Source: Aureliella helgolandensis (lineage in GTDB: Bacteria; Planctomycetota; Planctomycetia; Pirellulales; Pirellulaceae). From it: a stretch of 64,000 nt of DNA. Position numbers and translations under genes: made by a program. The stretch lies in NCBI RefSeq assembly GCF_007752135.1, contig NZ_CP036298.1, forward strand, positions 1,612,001-1,676,000. Direction: 5' to 3'. Below the pieces are notes generated by a model. The model was not told where the DNA came from and made no database searches. It was given only the letters and a program-made list of their open reading frames with translations. Positions 17,046-26,536 of the stretch are shown one piece after another (positions within the stretch are counted from its first letter, which is position 1; each line of letters opens with the position of its first letter).

Positions 17046-18536
17046 GTGAAACCAATCCATGTTGTAACAATCTCCAGTGAGATGGTGCCGTTTGCCAAGA
17101 CTGGTGGGCTAGGGGATGTCTGTGGCGCTCTGCCGGTAGCGCTTGAGGCGAGTGGTTGTCGTTGTAGCGCGTTTCTGCCTGCGTATCGCAGTGTGCTCCG
17201 CAGCGGATTGGCCATCGAACCGACTCCACTTACCTTCACCATCTACATCGCTGGGCGGCATGTGGCTTGCCGAGTTCTGAAAGCAACCTACCCAGGAAGC
17301 AATGTCGATGTCTACCTGATCGACCAGCCCCAGTACTTTGACCGGGATGGACTCTATTCCGATCGTGCTGGGGAGTATCGGGACAACTGCGAGCGGTTTT
17401 CCTTCTATTGCCGAGCAGTGGTGGAAGCGATCGACCGCTTGGGCTTGGAAATCGACATCGCCCACTGCCATGATTGGCAAACGGGGCTGATTCCTGCGTA
17501 CATCAAAGCCCGCCGCAACCAGTATGCATGGATGAACAATGTCAAATCGGTGATGACGATCCACAATCTGGCTTATCAAGGACGATTTTGGCATTTGGAC
17601 ATGCCCCTCACCGGCCTCGATTGGAAGTATTTCAATTGGGAGCAGATGGAGTTTCATGGCGATTTGAATTTAATGAAGACGGGTATTGTCTTCGCCGATA
17701 CCGTGACCACGGTCAGTCCCACCTACGCCCGCGAGATCACCGAACCGGAACTTGGCTGTGGCCTTGATTCCATTCTCAAAGGGCGCGGGCCGGACCTCGT
17801 GGGGATTGTCAACGGTGTCGATTACACGTTGTGGGACCCCAGCACCGATTGTCATTTGCCTCAGAACTACTCTGTGGAAAATTGGCGCGATGGAAAATCG
17901 GTTTGCAAAGCGCAGCTTCAAGCAGAGCTGGGGCTGGAAGTTCGCGCTGAGGTGCCTTTGCTGGGCATCGTGAGCCGTCTCGCGGACCAGAAGGGTTGGG
18001 ATCTCATTATCCCTCTCCTAAAGGATTGGGCGCGCAGCCGTGATGTGCAGTGGGCCATCCTGGGAACGGGAGATCCTCGCTATGAGCAACAGCTGCAGGC
18101 ACTCGCCCAGGAACATCCGACGCGGGTGGGTGTGCGACTTGAGTTTTCGGAAGCGGTTGCACACCGTATCGAAGCGGCTTGCGACATGTTCCTAATGCCG
18201 AGTCGCTATGAGCCGTGTGGTTTGAACCAGTTGTATAGTCTAAAGTACGGCTCGGTGCCTGTGGTGACGTCGACCGGAGGTCTGGCAGATACCGTCGTTG
18301 ATGCCAGTGAAGAAAACCTTGCCAAGGGGCAAGCCACTGGTTTTCGATTCGATGAGTATTCGCAGGTGGGGTTAGATAGTGCTTTGCACCGCGCTATCGA
18401 TGTTTTTCGACATAATCCATCACGGTGGGGCTATATTGTAGAGGCTGGAATGCGCGACGATTGGTCGTGGGGTCAGAGTGCCAAACATTATAAGGAGGTT
18501 TATGACAGGGTGATGCACCGGGAAGTGGCGTGTTAG
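17046..18536 (+). CDS. glgA: Glycogen synthase (ADP-glucose, GT5 family)
   Basis: Adds glucose from ADP-glucose (or UDP-glucose) to alpha-1,4-glucan chains. The 496-residue protein begins with the GT5 hallmark MVPFAKTGGLGDVCGALPVAL (Lys18 of KTGG binds the nucleotide sugar), then DIAHCHDWQTGLIPAY, NNVKSVMTIHNLAYQGRF, VTTVSPTYAREI and GIVNGVDYTLWDP. The C-terminal half has GIVSRLADQKGWDLI and MPSRYEPCGLNQLYSLKYGSVPVVTSTGGL, with the conserved E-x7-E-like region. The GTG start (17046) is fixed by the family N terminus. It overlaps galT by seven bases, so the pair forms an operon for glycogen and galactose/nucleotide-sugar metabolism. Confidence 0.96.
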   Translation: MKPIHVVTISSEMVPFAKTGGLGDVCGALPVALEASGCRCSAFLPAYRSVLRSGLAIEPTPLTFTIYIAGRHVACRVLKATYPGSNVDVYLIDQPQYFDRDGLYSDRAGEYRDNCERFSFYCRAVVEAIDRLGLEIDIAHCHDWQTGLIPAYIKARRNQYAWMNNVKSVMTIHNLAYQGRFWHLDMPLTGLDWKYFNWEQMEFHGDLNLMKTGIVFADTVTTVSPTYAREITEPELGCGLDSILKGRGPDLVGIVNGVDYTLWDPSTDCHLPQNYSVENWRDGKSVCKAQLQAELGLEVRAEVPLLGIVSRLADQKGWDLIIPLLKDWARSRDVQWAILGTGDPRYEQQLQALAQEHPTRVGVRLEFSEAVAHRIEAACDMFLMPSRYEPCGLNQLYSLKYGSVPVVTSTGGLADTVVDASEENLAKGQATGFRFDEYSQVGLDSALHRAIDVFRHNPSRWGYIVEAGMRDDWSWGQSAKHYKEVYDRVMHREVAC

Positions 18537-19663
18537 GCGGGATGTATTTGGTGACAAATCGCGACTCAGTGGATTCAGGTGAATTGATGTCGAGAATGCG
18601 AGAGGACGTGACGTCCAGTGAAATGCGCCACGATTGGCTAGCCGATCGGTGGGTGATTATTGCTCCGCAACGGACAGCCCGGCCCTGCGATTTCGATTTG
18701 GTATTTGACGAACCGTCGGGCGTCGGCGATTGCCCGTTTTGCTGCGGGCATGAGGCGGAGACTCCACTCGCTGTGGCTAGCTATCCGGCGATCTCTGCCA
18801 ATCGTAAGAAGGAGAGCTGCGCAGAGTGGTCGGTGCGAGTGGTGCCCAATAAATTTCCGGCCGTCAATATTCCGGGCACCCGTCCACCGATGCGGTATGC
18901 AACTCACCCGGCTAGCCCCGTTCCCACCAATGGCATCAATCTGTTTAAACGCCGTGGCCTGTCTGGCGGACATGAGGTCATCGTGGAGAGCCCCGAGCAT
19001 CTCTACTCCATTTCCCAGCTGGACCCCGAATCAACGCAAACCGTCTTCCGCGCCTATCGCGATCGCTTGCGTTATTGGTTGACGGAGCGCGAGATATGCT
19101 ACGCGGTCGTTTTCAAAAACGTAGGGCAGGATGCAGGAGCCTCGCTGGTTCATACCCATTCGCAACTCATTGCCACCGATATTTTACCACCCGACGTGCA
19201 GCGGGCCGCCGAACGCATGCAACTGTTCTACGAACAGGAAAACGAATGTTTGATGTGCCGCATGATTTCCGATGAAGTGGAACTAGGCGTGCGAATTGTT
19301 GAGCAGACTCCTGACTTTGTTGCGTTTTGCCCGTTCGCCAGCCGCCTGCCTGCGCTGATCACCATCCTTCCCAGGCAACATCAGAGCCAGTTTGAGAAAC
19401 TCAATGACCAGGAGTTGGAGCAGGTCTCTTGGTTGACTCACCGAACGATCCGTCGCCTGGAGAAACTCTACCCCGCAGTGGCCTACAACTTCGTGATTCA
19501 AACGGCCCCCAGTTGCCGCAAGGATTCCGCTTCCTTCCACTGGCGTCTGGAATTGTTCCCACGACTTACCAAGGTGGCTGGTTTTGAATGGGGCAGCGAT
19601 TGTTTTATCAATCCCTTGGCACCCGAGGATGCGGCCCGCGCCCTGCGGCAGGCTGGAGTCTAA
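18530..19663 (+). CDS. galT: Galactose-1-phosphate uridylyltransferase
   Basis: Transfers UMP between UDP-glucose and galactose-1-phosphate (Leloir pathway) through a uridylyl-histidine. The frame gives up to 377 residues. MRHDWLADRWVIIAPQRTARP is the typical N terminus, CPFCCGHEAETP holds the zinc cysteines, VRVVPNKFPAV follows, and the catalytic motif is HTHSQ (His208, His210, Gln212) where many enzymes have HPHGQ. CLMCRMISDE and a C-terminal HWRLELFPRLTKVAGFEWGS complete the family pattern. Some family members of this type act on other NDP-sugars or are ADP-glucose phosphorylases, and the glgA neighbour makes that worth considering. The start is uncertain: GTG 18530 overlaps glgA, ATG 18542 is possible, and ATG 18587 has AGGTGA just upstream. 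Confidence 0.9.
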   Translation: MLGGMYLVTNRDSVDSGELMSRMREDVTSSEMRHDWLADRWVIIAPQRTARPCDFDLVFDEPSGVGDCPFCCGHEAETPLAVASYPAISANRKKESCAEWSVRVVPNKFPAVNIPGTRPPMRYATHPASPVPTNGINLFKRRGLSGGHEVIVESPEHLYSISQLDPESTQTVFRAYRDRLRYWLTEREICYAVVFKNVGQDAGASLVHTHSQLIATDILPPDVQRAAERMQLFYEQENECLMCRMISDEVELGVRIVEQTPDFVAFCPFASRLPALITILPRQHQSQFEKLNDQELEQVSWLTHRTIRRLEKLYPAVAYNFVIQTAPSCRKDSASFHWRLELFPRLTKVAGFEWGSDCFINPLAPEDAARALRQAGV

Positions 19664-19839
19664 GGCCGGGTGAGTCAGAGCTGGTTTGAGGACGGTGTCC
19701 CTTCAGGTTAGTGTCCCGTCAGCCTGGGGACGCTTCGGGGAGCATTTACTGAGGTGCGCCCGCTGTCGCAGTGTCTCGGGATCGGTCACACCGTTGCTGC
19801 CGGTATGTTTTCCCATGGGGAGATCCGTCCGGTTGCAGC

Positions 19840-20730
19840 CTAATTGCTCACCAGTCGATTTCTGCCATCTGCTTTGGCGCGATAGAGTGCTTGATCGGCA
19901 CGCAGTAACGCGGCATCGAAACTATCGCCGTCGCGGACTTGGGTTATGCCAGCACTTACGGTGACATGCAGGATCTGCTCGCGGACATGAATCGACCTGT
20001 CCTCGATGGTTTGCAGCAACTCACCGATTCGCTGTTCCGCCGCAGCTAAAGGATCTTGCAGGAGAAACACAAACTCCTCACCACCGTATCGAAATACTTG
20101 GTGCGGTGATTCGGCGGTGTTTCGCATGGACTGACTGAGCTGGCGGAGAACCTCATCGCCCGCGAGATGCCCGTATCGGTCATTGACTGCCTTGAAATGG
20201 TCGACATCCAATAGAGCTGCGGATAGAGGTACATGCGAGGAATCTTGCGTGTGCAAGTCAAGAAACGCCTTCTGTAGGTTCCGACGATTCTTCAGTCCGG
20301 TTAACGGGTCAACATCGGCCGCAGCCTCCAGACCAAGAAGCTTGGCTTGGCGTTTTTGGGCAAAGAATAGCGCTCTCGGAAGCATGCCTCCACTCAACGC
20401 ATGCTTGCTAATGAAGTCCTGAGCACCTGACGCTACCGCTTCTAGAGCGATTGCATGGTCATCAACACCACTCAGCACGACGATGGGTAGTCGCGCGTCA
20501 CAGGCGTGCAGTTGGCGCAACGAATCCATGCCTTGACTGTCAGGAAGCCCCAGATCTAGCAAGGCAGCATCAAAATCGCCCTGTTGGATTGTCTGAATAG
20601 CTTCCTGCAGCGAGGAAACTCGCTGTGTGGTAATCGTAACGAGGGGATAGCGATGCAACAATCGCTCGATGAGCAGGCTGTCCTCCGCATCGTCTTCGAT
20701 CAATAGAACGTGAAGTGATGTAATGTTCAT
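19840..20730 (-). CDS. Response regulator with GGDEF (diguanylate cyclase) domain
   Basis: A two-domain signalling protein of 296 residues. Residues 4-120 are a receiver domain: acidic pocket IEDD (11-14), phospho-acceptor Asp59 in LLDLGLPD, Ser in VLSG and Lys in FISKHAL. Residues about 135-290 are a GGDEF domain (DPLTGLKNRRNLQKAF, LLDVDHFKAVNDRYGHLAGDEVL, RYGGEEFVFLL at 214-224) with an intact GGEEF active site, so c-di-GMP synthesis is likely. The RxxD allosteric inhibition site normally just before the active site is absent. ATG 20730 begins the receiver fold directly; an ATG at 20787 is also in frame. The cognate kinase is not in the window. Confidence 0.93.
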   Translation of the reverse strand: MNITSLHVLLIEDDAEDSLLIERLLHRYPLVTITTQRVSSLQEAIQTIQQGDFDAALLDLGLPDSQGMDSLRQLHACDARLPIVVLSGVDDHAIALEAVASGAQDFISKHALSGGMLPRALFFAQKRQAKLLGLEAAADVDPLTGLKNRRNLQKAFLDLHTQDSSHVPLSAALLDVDHFKAVNDRYGHLAGDEVLRQLSQSMRNTAESPHQVFRYGGEEFVFLLQDPLAAAEQRIGELLQTIEDRSIHVREQILHVTVSAGITQVRDGDSFDAALLRADQALYRAKADGRNRLVSN

Positions 20731-21116
20731 GCAATCCGTCGGACTGGCAAGCGTGGCTCGGTTGGGAGCGGATTGGACATGAGCCAACGCGAAAATGCCA
20801 TTGTTTGAACTATGCCAGCATTAGGCGAGATGAGGTTAACCAGTCTATTAACAAGTTTAGGTAGTGTGTATACCACGCAGTAATAGGCCTGCAGGCGAGC
20901 CCCTTGGCGGAGGGCCGAAAATGTGCGTTCTCAGTCATCCAGGGATCCGGTTCTAAGTCTTGTTCCTATTGCTTTGCCAGTTTTACCTAAATTGCTATTG
21001 GGAAAACCGGACGAGGTGTGGTATTTTCTTGCGCGACCCTAGAAACCTTGCGCTTGCGACCCCAGATCTCTCGTGCCAGGATGTGACACAGAAGTTAGGC
21101 ATAAGGAGGAGCCTTC
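20731..21116. other. Intergenic region upstream of RecF/YhaN-like gene
   Basis: About 385 bases between divergent genes. AT-rich around 20820-20890, a plausible promoter area for both sides. The only clear element is AAGGAGGA just before ATG 21117. No gene or RNA recognised. Confidence 0.45.
21103..21112 (+). promoter_or_regulatory. Strong ribosome-binding site fixing the start at 21117
   Basis: AAGGAGGA lies a few bases before ATG 21117, one of the strongest Shine-Dalgarno sites in the window; most genes here have weak or none. It decides the start of the coiled-coil ATPase gene and suggests efficient translation. Confidence 0.75.
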
Positions 21117-24100
21117 ATGCAATTAGTAAACATGGACGTTGAGCGTCTTGGAAACATCACGGCCGGAAATCGCGGGCAAATCGAGTCGATTCGCTGGCAA
21201 TTGGGGCCATTCTCTCCCGGTTTGAATGCGATTTACGGCCCTCGTGGAGCGGGGAAGACAACCCTCCTGCATTGGCTCAGAACGGTCACTTCCGAGCAAT
21301 ATGGGGCAAGTTATGTGCCGCCTCAGTGGGCCATTCAACCCCAGGCATTAACCGGTATGGTGGAGATCGTAGATCGCCAACAGCACTACCGTGCCAGTAG
21401 CGATCGCAATGGTGCAGTACGCGTCGAGCTGCTCGACCCGGCGCATCGAGTGTGGCCCGCACAACCCTTTTCGCGGTTTGAGGCGAACGGATACCAACGG
21501 CAGCTCTCCCCACAACAACTAACTGCATTTTCCGCGTTGAATGGCGCTCACGGAAATTCCGACACCGAATCGAATTTGCGAGAGATCGCATCGCGTCTGG
21601 GCTTGGATGAGGCGACCGAGCGTCCCTATGCATCCGAGCGACAGCAGTTACTTGCTAGAAAATCGGAACTGCAACGCCGTGTCGAAGACCTAGCCAGCGT
21701 CCCCCAGTCCCGTGAATACTTAGCTGCAAGACGGAGCGAGTTGGAGCGAGAGCTGAGCAGTATTCGCAATGGCATTGCTCCCTACCGCAGTGATGAGGCT
21801 GCTACGGACTATCATCGCTTTGATGAGCGAATGACGGTCATCCAACGCGAGCTGCAGCAAGCACTGGACGAAGTCAATTCACTGGACTCTGAGCTCGCCA
21901 ACTGCCAAGCTGAACTCAAGGCCACCCCTACAGAAGCGGCGCCAGTGAATGTGGACGAATCGTATCGTCTGCAATTGCAACAATTGGACGATCGGCTCAA
22001 TCGTTGGCGACAAACCCTGCGAGATTTGAAGGCGCATCGCGAACGCATTGAGCACGATGCAACCGACGCGCAGCTCGACAAGCAAATCGGCGAACAGTTG
22101 TCGGTGACGAAGGATTCCGATCCACGAGCTGCACTTCGTTCGCTCGAAGTGCAAATTGTGAGCACTCGCAAGCAAATCGATGAGCTGATCGGACGCTACG
22201 GTGGTATGGAGTCGCTGGCCGCTCCACAAGCGTACGACGTCGTCCGAGATGCCAATGGGGAAACTCGCATCGCTTACACCGATGCACATCGACACCTTCC
22301 TGAGTCTCTCGCTTTGCCAGAAACCTTGAGAGCCATGCAGAAAGATCTGTATGAGGTCTGTCAGCAACTGGCTCGGCACGAATCTCAGTCGACTTGTGAA
22401 ACCCTCAAGACGCAAGCCTTGCAACTAAAGCGGGCTGAGTCTGAGTTGCTAGAATCCGTACAAAAGCTCATCGAAGAACGAGCCGCTTTGCTACGTAGGA
22501 TTGCAGCCGAATATCATCTGTCTGTCGATCAATTGACTTTAGCCTTCGGGGAATGGTGCCAGTGCCAAGACCACCCGCACCTTCAGGATTGGTTGCTCAG
22601 TGATGAGTCGGGCAAAGCAAGTGCGTGTGGCGTGGGAACGCAAACCACGCGTCACGGCATTGCGGAGCAAATCGCTTCGATCACGTCTCGCCGCAAGCAG
22701 GCTATGCTGCGCGTGGAAGACTGCCGCCGACAATTGCGTGACGCTGACATCTACCGCCAACAAGCACGCGGCGTGCAGCACGAGGTCATGGGCCGTCGCG
22801 AAGTGGATCTACTGCGAGAGCTCGATCAGCAGGCTGCCCAATTGAAAGACTGGGAAACGCGTGATCGCCTGACCGCAGAGCTCCATGAAGTCGAGCGACA
22901 ACTCGATCGCACTCCCGTGGATTCACCAGCGGTCAATTCCACGAGCTTTCAAACGCGGTACAACGGCCATGTTGCCGCTTTGATGGGCCGCATCGAACGC
23001 CAGTCAGCCGATCGTAGCTATCGAACACCCGCGGCGCACCGCTTCGATTTGGTGGACGGAGTCGTCCGCGATGGGCACGCTCAGTACGAGACTTACGAGA
23101 AGGTGGTTCCCAATGCGATTGTGCGTTTGGCGCTGCGTTTAGCGATTGCTGAGTCGCTATTGCAACGCGGCGAGAGCATCTGCTTGCTGCTGGACGATGC
23201 ACTGTCCGAACTTACCCGCGAGCATCAACAGCGGGCAATTGCGCACCTAGCAACCGTAGCTAGTACAGGACAACAGGTTATTCTGCTGACGAGTGATCGG
23301 GCTCTGGCCGAACTCGTCCGCGAATGCCAAGGTTGGGTTGGTAATCTGATTCCAGACCGGGCTCCAGTTCGTCAGGGGCCTGATATCAACCAACAATTGT
23401 CAGCCATCGCCAACGATCATGAGGCCGATAAGTGGTATCAGCCAGACTGGGCCAACGGCAATCATCGGGAAGTCCGCAGTGAGTACTACCTGACCGAGCA
23501 TTCTCCCATCGATGATGCTCCCTCCATCGATGCGAACTCGGCCAGTCGCTGTCGTGGGCTAGGGGTCGTATGCATCGGAGATTTGCTAGACATTGAACCG
23601 AATTGGTTAGCAGAAAACCTGCGGATCGAAGGGATTCACGCCTCGACTGTCACTCGCTGGCAGGCAGAGGTGCGACTGTTGTGTTCTGTGCGAAAGCTGC
23701 GTCCCTTTGATGCCCGCGTGCTGGTCGGTGCCGGAATACGCTCGCCGCAGCAATTGGCAGAAGTCCACCCGAGTCATCTTTTGCAACGCGTTGAAAAGTT
23801 CCTAACGACCGAGCGTGGGCGCCGGATCATGAATAGCGGTAGCAGTCGTGAACTTTCGCGAATTACGACTTGGATCGCTTCGGCTAAGAGTGGTCCCACC
23901 CGTTACGAACGCACTAGCATCATCGATGACTTGCCCGATGATTACGTGGAATACGAATCCGCGGGACGCTCGGAATATGAGAGTTCCGATGAAAGTGACT
24001 ACACACGGAGCGCCCGCAGTTCCAGTTCGAAATCTCGCTCGAGATCCAGCGGTCAACGCCGCTCAAGCAATGGGGCATCTGACTCCAGCGGCAATCAGCG

Positions 24101-24761
24101 GCGTCGAACCGAAGATTCCCGGGATGCCTCACGGTCCAGCCGCAATGGGACTCGCGCATCGCGACAGGCGTTTCCCAAACTACGGCAGCCCGAATTGAAC
24201 GGTTCGGGGCGAGCTGCAGCTTCGAACGGGGCCCATCGAGAATCGACTGAGTCCTCTCATGGGCGAGCAAGCTCACGCGAGACGGTTCGCATCGTGGCTG
24301 AAACGGCGGAGCCCGAAAGCCAATTGAAATTCTACTTGGAGTTGTCGAGTCCCGTCGTCGATGCACCTTCGATCGGTCCTCGGATGGCAACCCGCTTGGA
24401 AAAGGTTGGTATCTTCACGGTCGACCAACTCCTCGCGGCCGACCCCGAGTTCTTAGCCGACAAGCTCGACAATCGACGCGTTAGCTCAGATACCGTCTTG
24501 GCTTGGCAATTGCAGGCTCAATTGGTATGTCGCATCCCCAATCTACGCGGACACGACGCTCAAATGCTGGTGGCTTGCGAGTTGACCGCCCCCGAGGAGT
24601 TGATGGATATCGATCCTCAGGACTTGCTGGACAGCGTCGTAGCGTACGCACAAAGCACCGAAGGGCAGCGTATCCTACGTGGCAGCAAGGAGCCTGATCT
24701 GGAGGAAGTCAACAACTGGATTAGCTGGGCAGCGAGTTGTCGTTCCTTGAATGCCGCTTGA
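21117..24761 (+). CDS. RecF/YhaN-like coiled-coil ATPase with two DUF4332 modules
   Basis: A 1,214-residue ABC-type ATPase of the SMC/RecF/RecN class. Walker A is GPRGAGKTT (residues 41-49), preceded by the SMC-like LGPFSPGLNAIY. Residues about 160-650 are heptad-rich coiled coil. The C-terminal ATPase half has VRLALRLAIAESLLQRGE and a Walker B/D-loop ICLLLDDALSELTREHQQRA at about 686-705, very like the RecF signature LLDDVLSELD. Two homologous helical modules follow, at about 797-920 and 1077-1200 (VVDAPSIGPRMATRLEKVGIFTVDQLLAADPEFLADKL), matching DUF4332, which has helix-hairpin-helix character. They are joined by a Ser/Arg/Glu-rich disordered linker. Likely DNA binding or repair; the exact role is unknown. 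Monocistronic, strong ribosome-binding site. Confidence 0.85.
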   Translation: MQLVNMDVERLGNITAGNRGQIESIRWQLGPFSPGLNAIYGPRGAGKTTLLHWLRTVTSEQYGASYVPPQWAIQPQALTGMVEIVDRQQHYRASSDRNGAVRVELLDPAHRVWPAQPFSRFEANGYQRQLSPQQLTAFSALNGAHGNSDTESNLREIASRLGLDEATERPYASERQQLLARKSELQRRVEDLASVPQSREYLAARRSELERELSSIRNGIAPYRSDEAATDYHRFDERMTVIQRELQQALDEVNSLDSELANCQAELKATPTEAAPVNVDESYRLQLQQLDDRLNRWRQTLRDLKAHRERIEHDATDAQLDKQIGEQLSVTKDSDPRAALRSLEVQIVSTRKQIDELIGRYGGMESLAAPQAYDVVRDANGETRIAYTDAHRHLPESLALPETLRAMQKDLYEVCQQLARHESQSTCETLKTQALQLKRAESELLESVQKLIEERAALLRRIAAEYHLSVDQLTLAFGEWCQCQDHPHLQDWLLSDESGKASACGVGTQTTRHGIAEQIASITSRRKQAMLRVEDCRRQLRDADIYRQQARGVQHEVMGRREVDLLRELDQQAAQLKDWETRDRLTAELHEVERQLDRTPVDSPAVNSTSFQTRYNGHVAALMGRIERQSADRSYRTPAAHRFDLVDGVVRDGHAQYETYEKVVPNAIVRLALRLAIAESLLQRGESICLLLDDALSELTREHQQRAIAHLATVASTGQQVILLTSDRALAELVRECQGWVGNLIPDRAPVRQGPDINQQLSAIANDHEADKWYQPDWANGNHREVRSEYYLTEHSPIDDAPSIDANSASRCRGLGVVCIGDLLDIEPNWLAENLRIEGIHASTVTRWQAEVRLLCSVRKLRPFDARVLVGAGIRSPQQLAEVHPSHLLQRVEKFLTTERGRRIMNSGSSRELSRITTWIASAKSGPTRYERTSIIDDLPDDYVEYESAGRSEYESSDESDYTRSARSSSSKSRSRSSGQRRSSNGASDSSGNQRRRTEDSRDASRSSRNGTRASRQAFPKLRQPELNGSGRAAASNGAHRESTESSHGRASSRETVRIVAETAEPESQLKFYLELSSPVVDAPSIGPRMATRLEKVGIFTVDQLLAADPEFLADKLDNRRVSSDTVLAWQLQAQLVCRIPNLRGHDAQMLVACELTAPEELMDIDPQDLLDSVVAYAQSTEGQRILRGSKEPDLEEVNNWISWAASCRSLNAA

Positions 24762-25214
24762 AGAGATCTGGATTGATCGGGCGAGCCCTGACGCTTAAGG
24801 GTGTCATGGGCTTGCCTGTTTTTCGCACTGCTTGTCAGCTTGTCTTCGCTGTTGCTCGCCGGTTGAGAGCGAAGGCGGAGTTCTTAGAACAATGGTTCTT
24901 CGGAAGGGGGCGTCTTAGGTGTGTGCCAGCTGGCAACTCCTGAGTACCCCTGTTGATCCGGGGTCGCCCTGCTTCGCGCATGTGAAAGACGGAGGGCGGA
25001 AAGAGCGACAGCCTCGGTCAGGGCTGTTCCAAGGCAGAACCCGCGCGCGAACGGGCTGTCGAAATAGTAACCCGCCGCGCGAGCAAGGAAAGATAACCTC
25101 CGCTACAAGTCAATTAAGGTCGCAACCGCCGCGTTAAAATTCAAATTGCTATGAAATCAACAGCCCCCGAAGCAACGGGCATTCAGGCAAATCCCGCGTC
25201 GCGAATTGCCAACG
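24762..25214. other. Intergenic region between convergent ATPase gene and T2SS cluster
   Basis: About 450 bases where two convergent transcripts end. No coding sequence with family features and no clear T-tailed terminator hairpin found on either strand. Confidence 0.45.
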
Positions 25215-26414
25215 CTAATCCGCTTTGCTCTTCTCGAACGCGGCAGCCAGAGAGGAATCCATTCCAACGGTCCAGTGAGCTCCATCGGTCTCAAATTCAA
25301 TAAAGCCCTCTTGGACGTTGATGCTCACCACTTTGGCTTTGATGGAGCCAACTTCGATTTCTTGACCGGGGGTTAGGTCGAAGCGGTTGTTGTCCGTCCG
25401 CGAGCGAACCATCGCTTCGGGGCCATTCCGACCACTGACCAGTGCCGACACGAACGTTTGCGTGGCAACGTCAAACTTGGGTGGCTCCACTTTCTCCTCT
25501 GGCTTGGGGGGATCGACGACGACTAAGGTGAGCTTCTTTTCAACCGAGCGTCGTGGCCATCCGCCATCGCTGACCTCCACGGTAACCTCAAACTCTCCGA
25601 CTTCCTCGGGCTTCCACTTCAGCCGATTGCCTTGCAGTTCAAGGCCCTTGGGGGAATCGGTGGAGACCAGTGCGAAGTCGATGGGGTGGGCTTCCGGATC
25701 CTTGGCGGCTAATTCTTCGCTCCAAGACTCGCCACGCGTCAGGGTCAATTTGCTAGCCGTGCTGAGGCTCGGCGGTTGATTCGGGGGGGAGAATGGATTG
25801 CGATTCAGGATCACCTCTTTGTATTCGTCGATCGACATGGCCAGGCGACCCGATGCCGAATCGCTAGGTTCTTGCGTTGGCGATGCACCCTTCAATGCCA
25901 GGGCGTTGGCGGCGATGGAAATGCTGAATAGATTGCCCTCTTTGCCCGCAGGAGTCAGTTTGATGCTGGCCAAGGTGTGTAGGTAGTCTTTGCTGTAAAA
26001 CTTGCCCAAGAACTCGATGGCCTCATCGGTTCGGCATTCGCCAGTGAGCTTGAAATTGTAGATTTCATACGCCGAATTCGAGATGGCTAGAGCATTTGAC
26101 GGCGGTATCGATTTAATGTTTTCAATGCCTGCTGCTTCGCTAATTTTGATGAGCCAGTCCCCATATTGCGCGATCGCAGCTTGGGAGTCGGTAGGGAGCG
26201 ATTTGCGAGTCAGTTCGCCGATCTTTTTCGACGCGATCATCCCGTCGGTCATCGTGCGACGCAAATCATCGCTCTTGTCTTTCTCAACTTTGAGAAGATC
26301 CTGTTTGAGCTCGAGGGCCCCGCGCAGGGAACTGACACCATACTGAATGCCGAATAACCCGACGACTACGCTCACACCAATTGCCAAATATCGTTCTCGT
26401 TGAGTCATCGCCAT
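25215..26414 (-). CDS. GspM/PilO-like protein with Ig-like and PilP/GspC-like domains
   Basis: Last gene of the T2SS-like cluster, 399 residues. A single transmembrane helix lies near the N terminus (YLAIGVSVVVGLFGIQYGV). Residues about 30-170 are a coiled coil plus a ferredoxin-like fold typical of PilO/GspM. MSIDEYKEVILNRNPFSPPN leads to an Ig/cadherin-like module at about 222-310 (LTLTRGESWSEELAAKDPEAHPIDFALVS...VTVEVSDGGWP). The last 80 residues (FVSALVSGRNGPEAMVRSRT, then FDLTPGQEIEVGSIKAKVVSI) resemble the small beta domain of PilP/GspC. It would sit in the inner-membrane platform with the GspL-like protein encoded 122 bases upstream. The PilO assignment is supported by position and topology more than by sequence. 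Confidence 0.75.
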   Translation of the reverse strand: MAMTQRERYLAIGVSVVVGLFGIQYGVSSLRGALELKQDLLKVEKDKSDDLRRTMTDGMIASKKIGELTRKSLPTDSQAAIAQYGDWLIKISEAAGIENIKSIPPSNALAISNSAYEIYNFKLTGECRTDEAIEFLGKFYSKDYLHTLASIKLTPAGKEGNLFSISIAANALALKGASPTQEPSDSASGRLAMSIDEYKEVILNRNPFSPPNQPPSLSTASKLTLTRGESWSEELAAKDPEAHPIDFALVSTDSPKGLELQGNRLKWKPEEVGEFEVTVEVSDGGWPRRSVEKKLTLVVVDPPKPEEKVEPPKFDVATQTFVSALVSGRNGPEAMVRSRTDNNRFDLTPGQEIEVGSIKAKVVSINVQEGFIEFETDGAHWTVGMDSSLAAAFEKSKAD

Positions 26415-26536
26415 AGTAGGTTCTGTGTGTCAAAAGGTCTGGGGGATGAGCGTAGCGCGTGGACTGCGGCCGGAGGAACGGGCCAAGCGAGCATTTTGCA
26501 AATGTGTTCGCTGCACCATCGATTCACGTTGGCGAT

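Noticed and set aside
21117-24761. Reading the coiled-coil ATPase as a known defence system (for example Gabija or Wadjet)
   Set aside because: No partner gene with nuclease, helicase or Jet-type features lies next to it, and the DUF4332 modules are not part of those systems as known to me.
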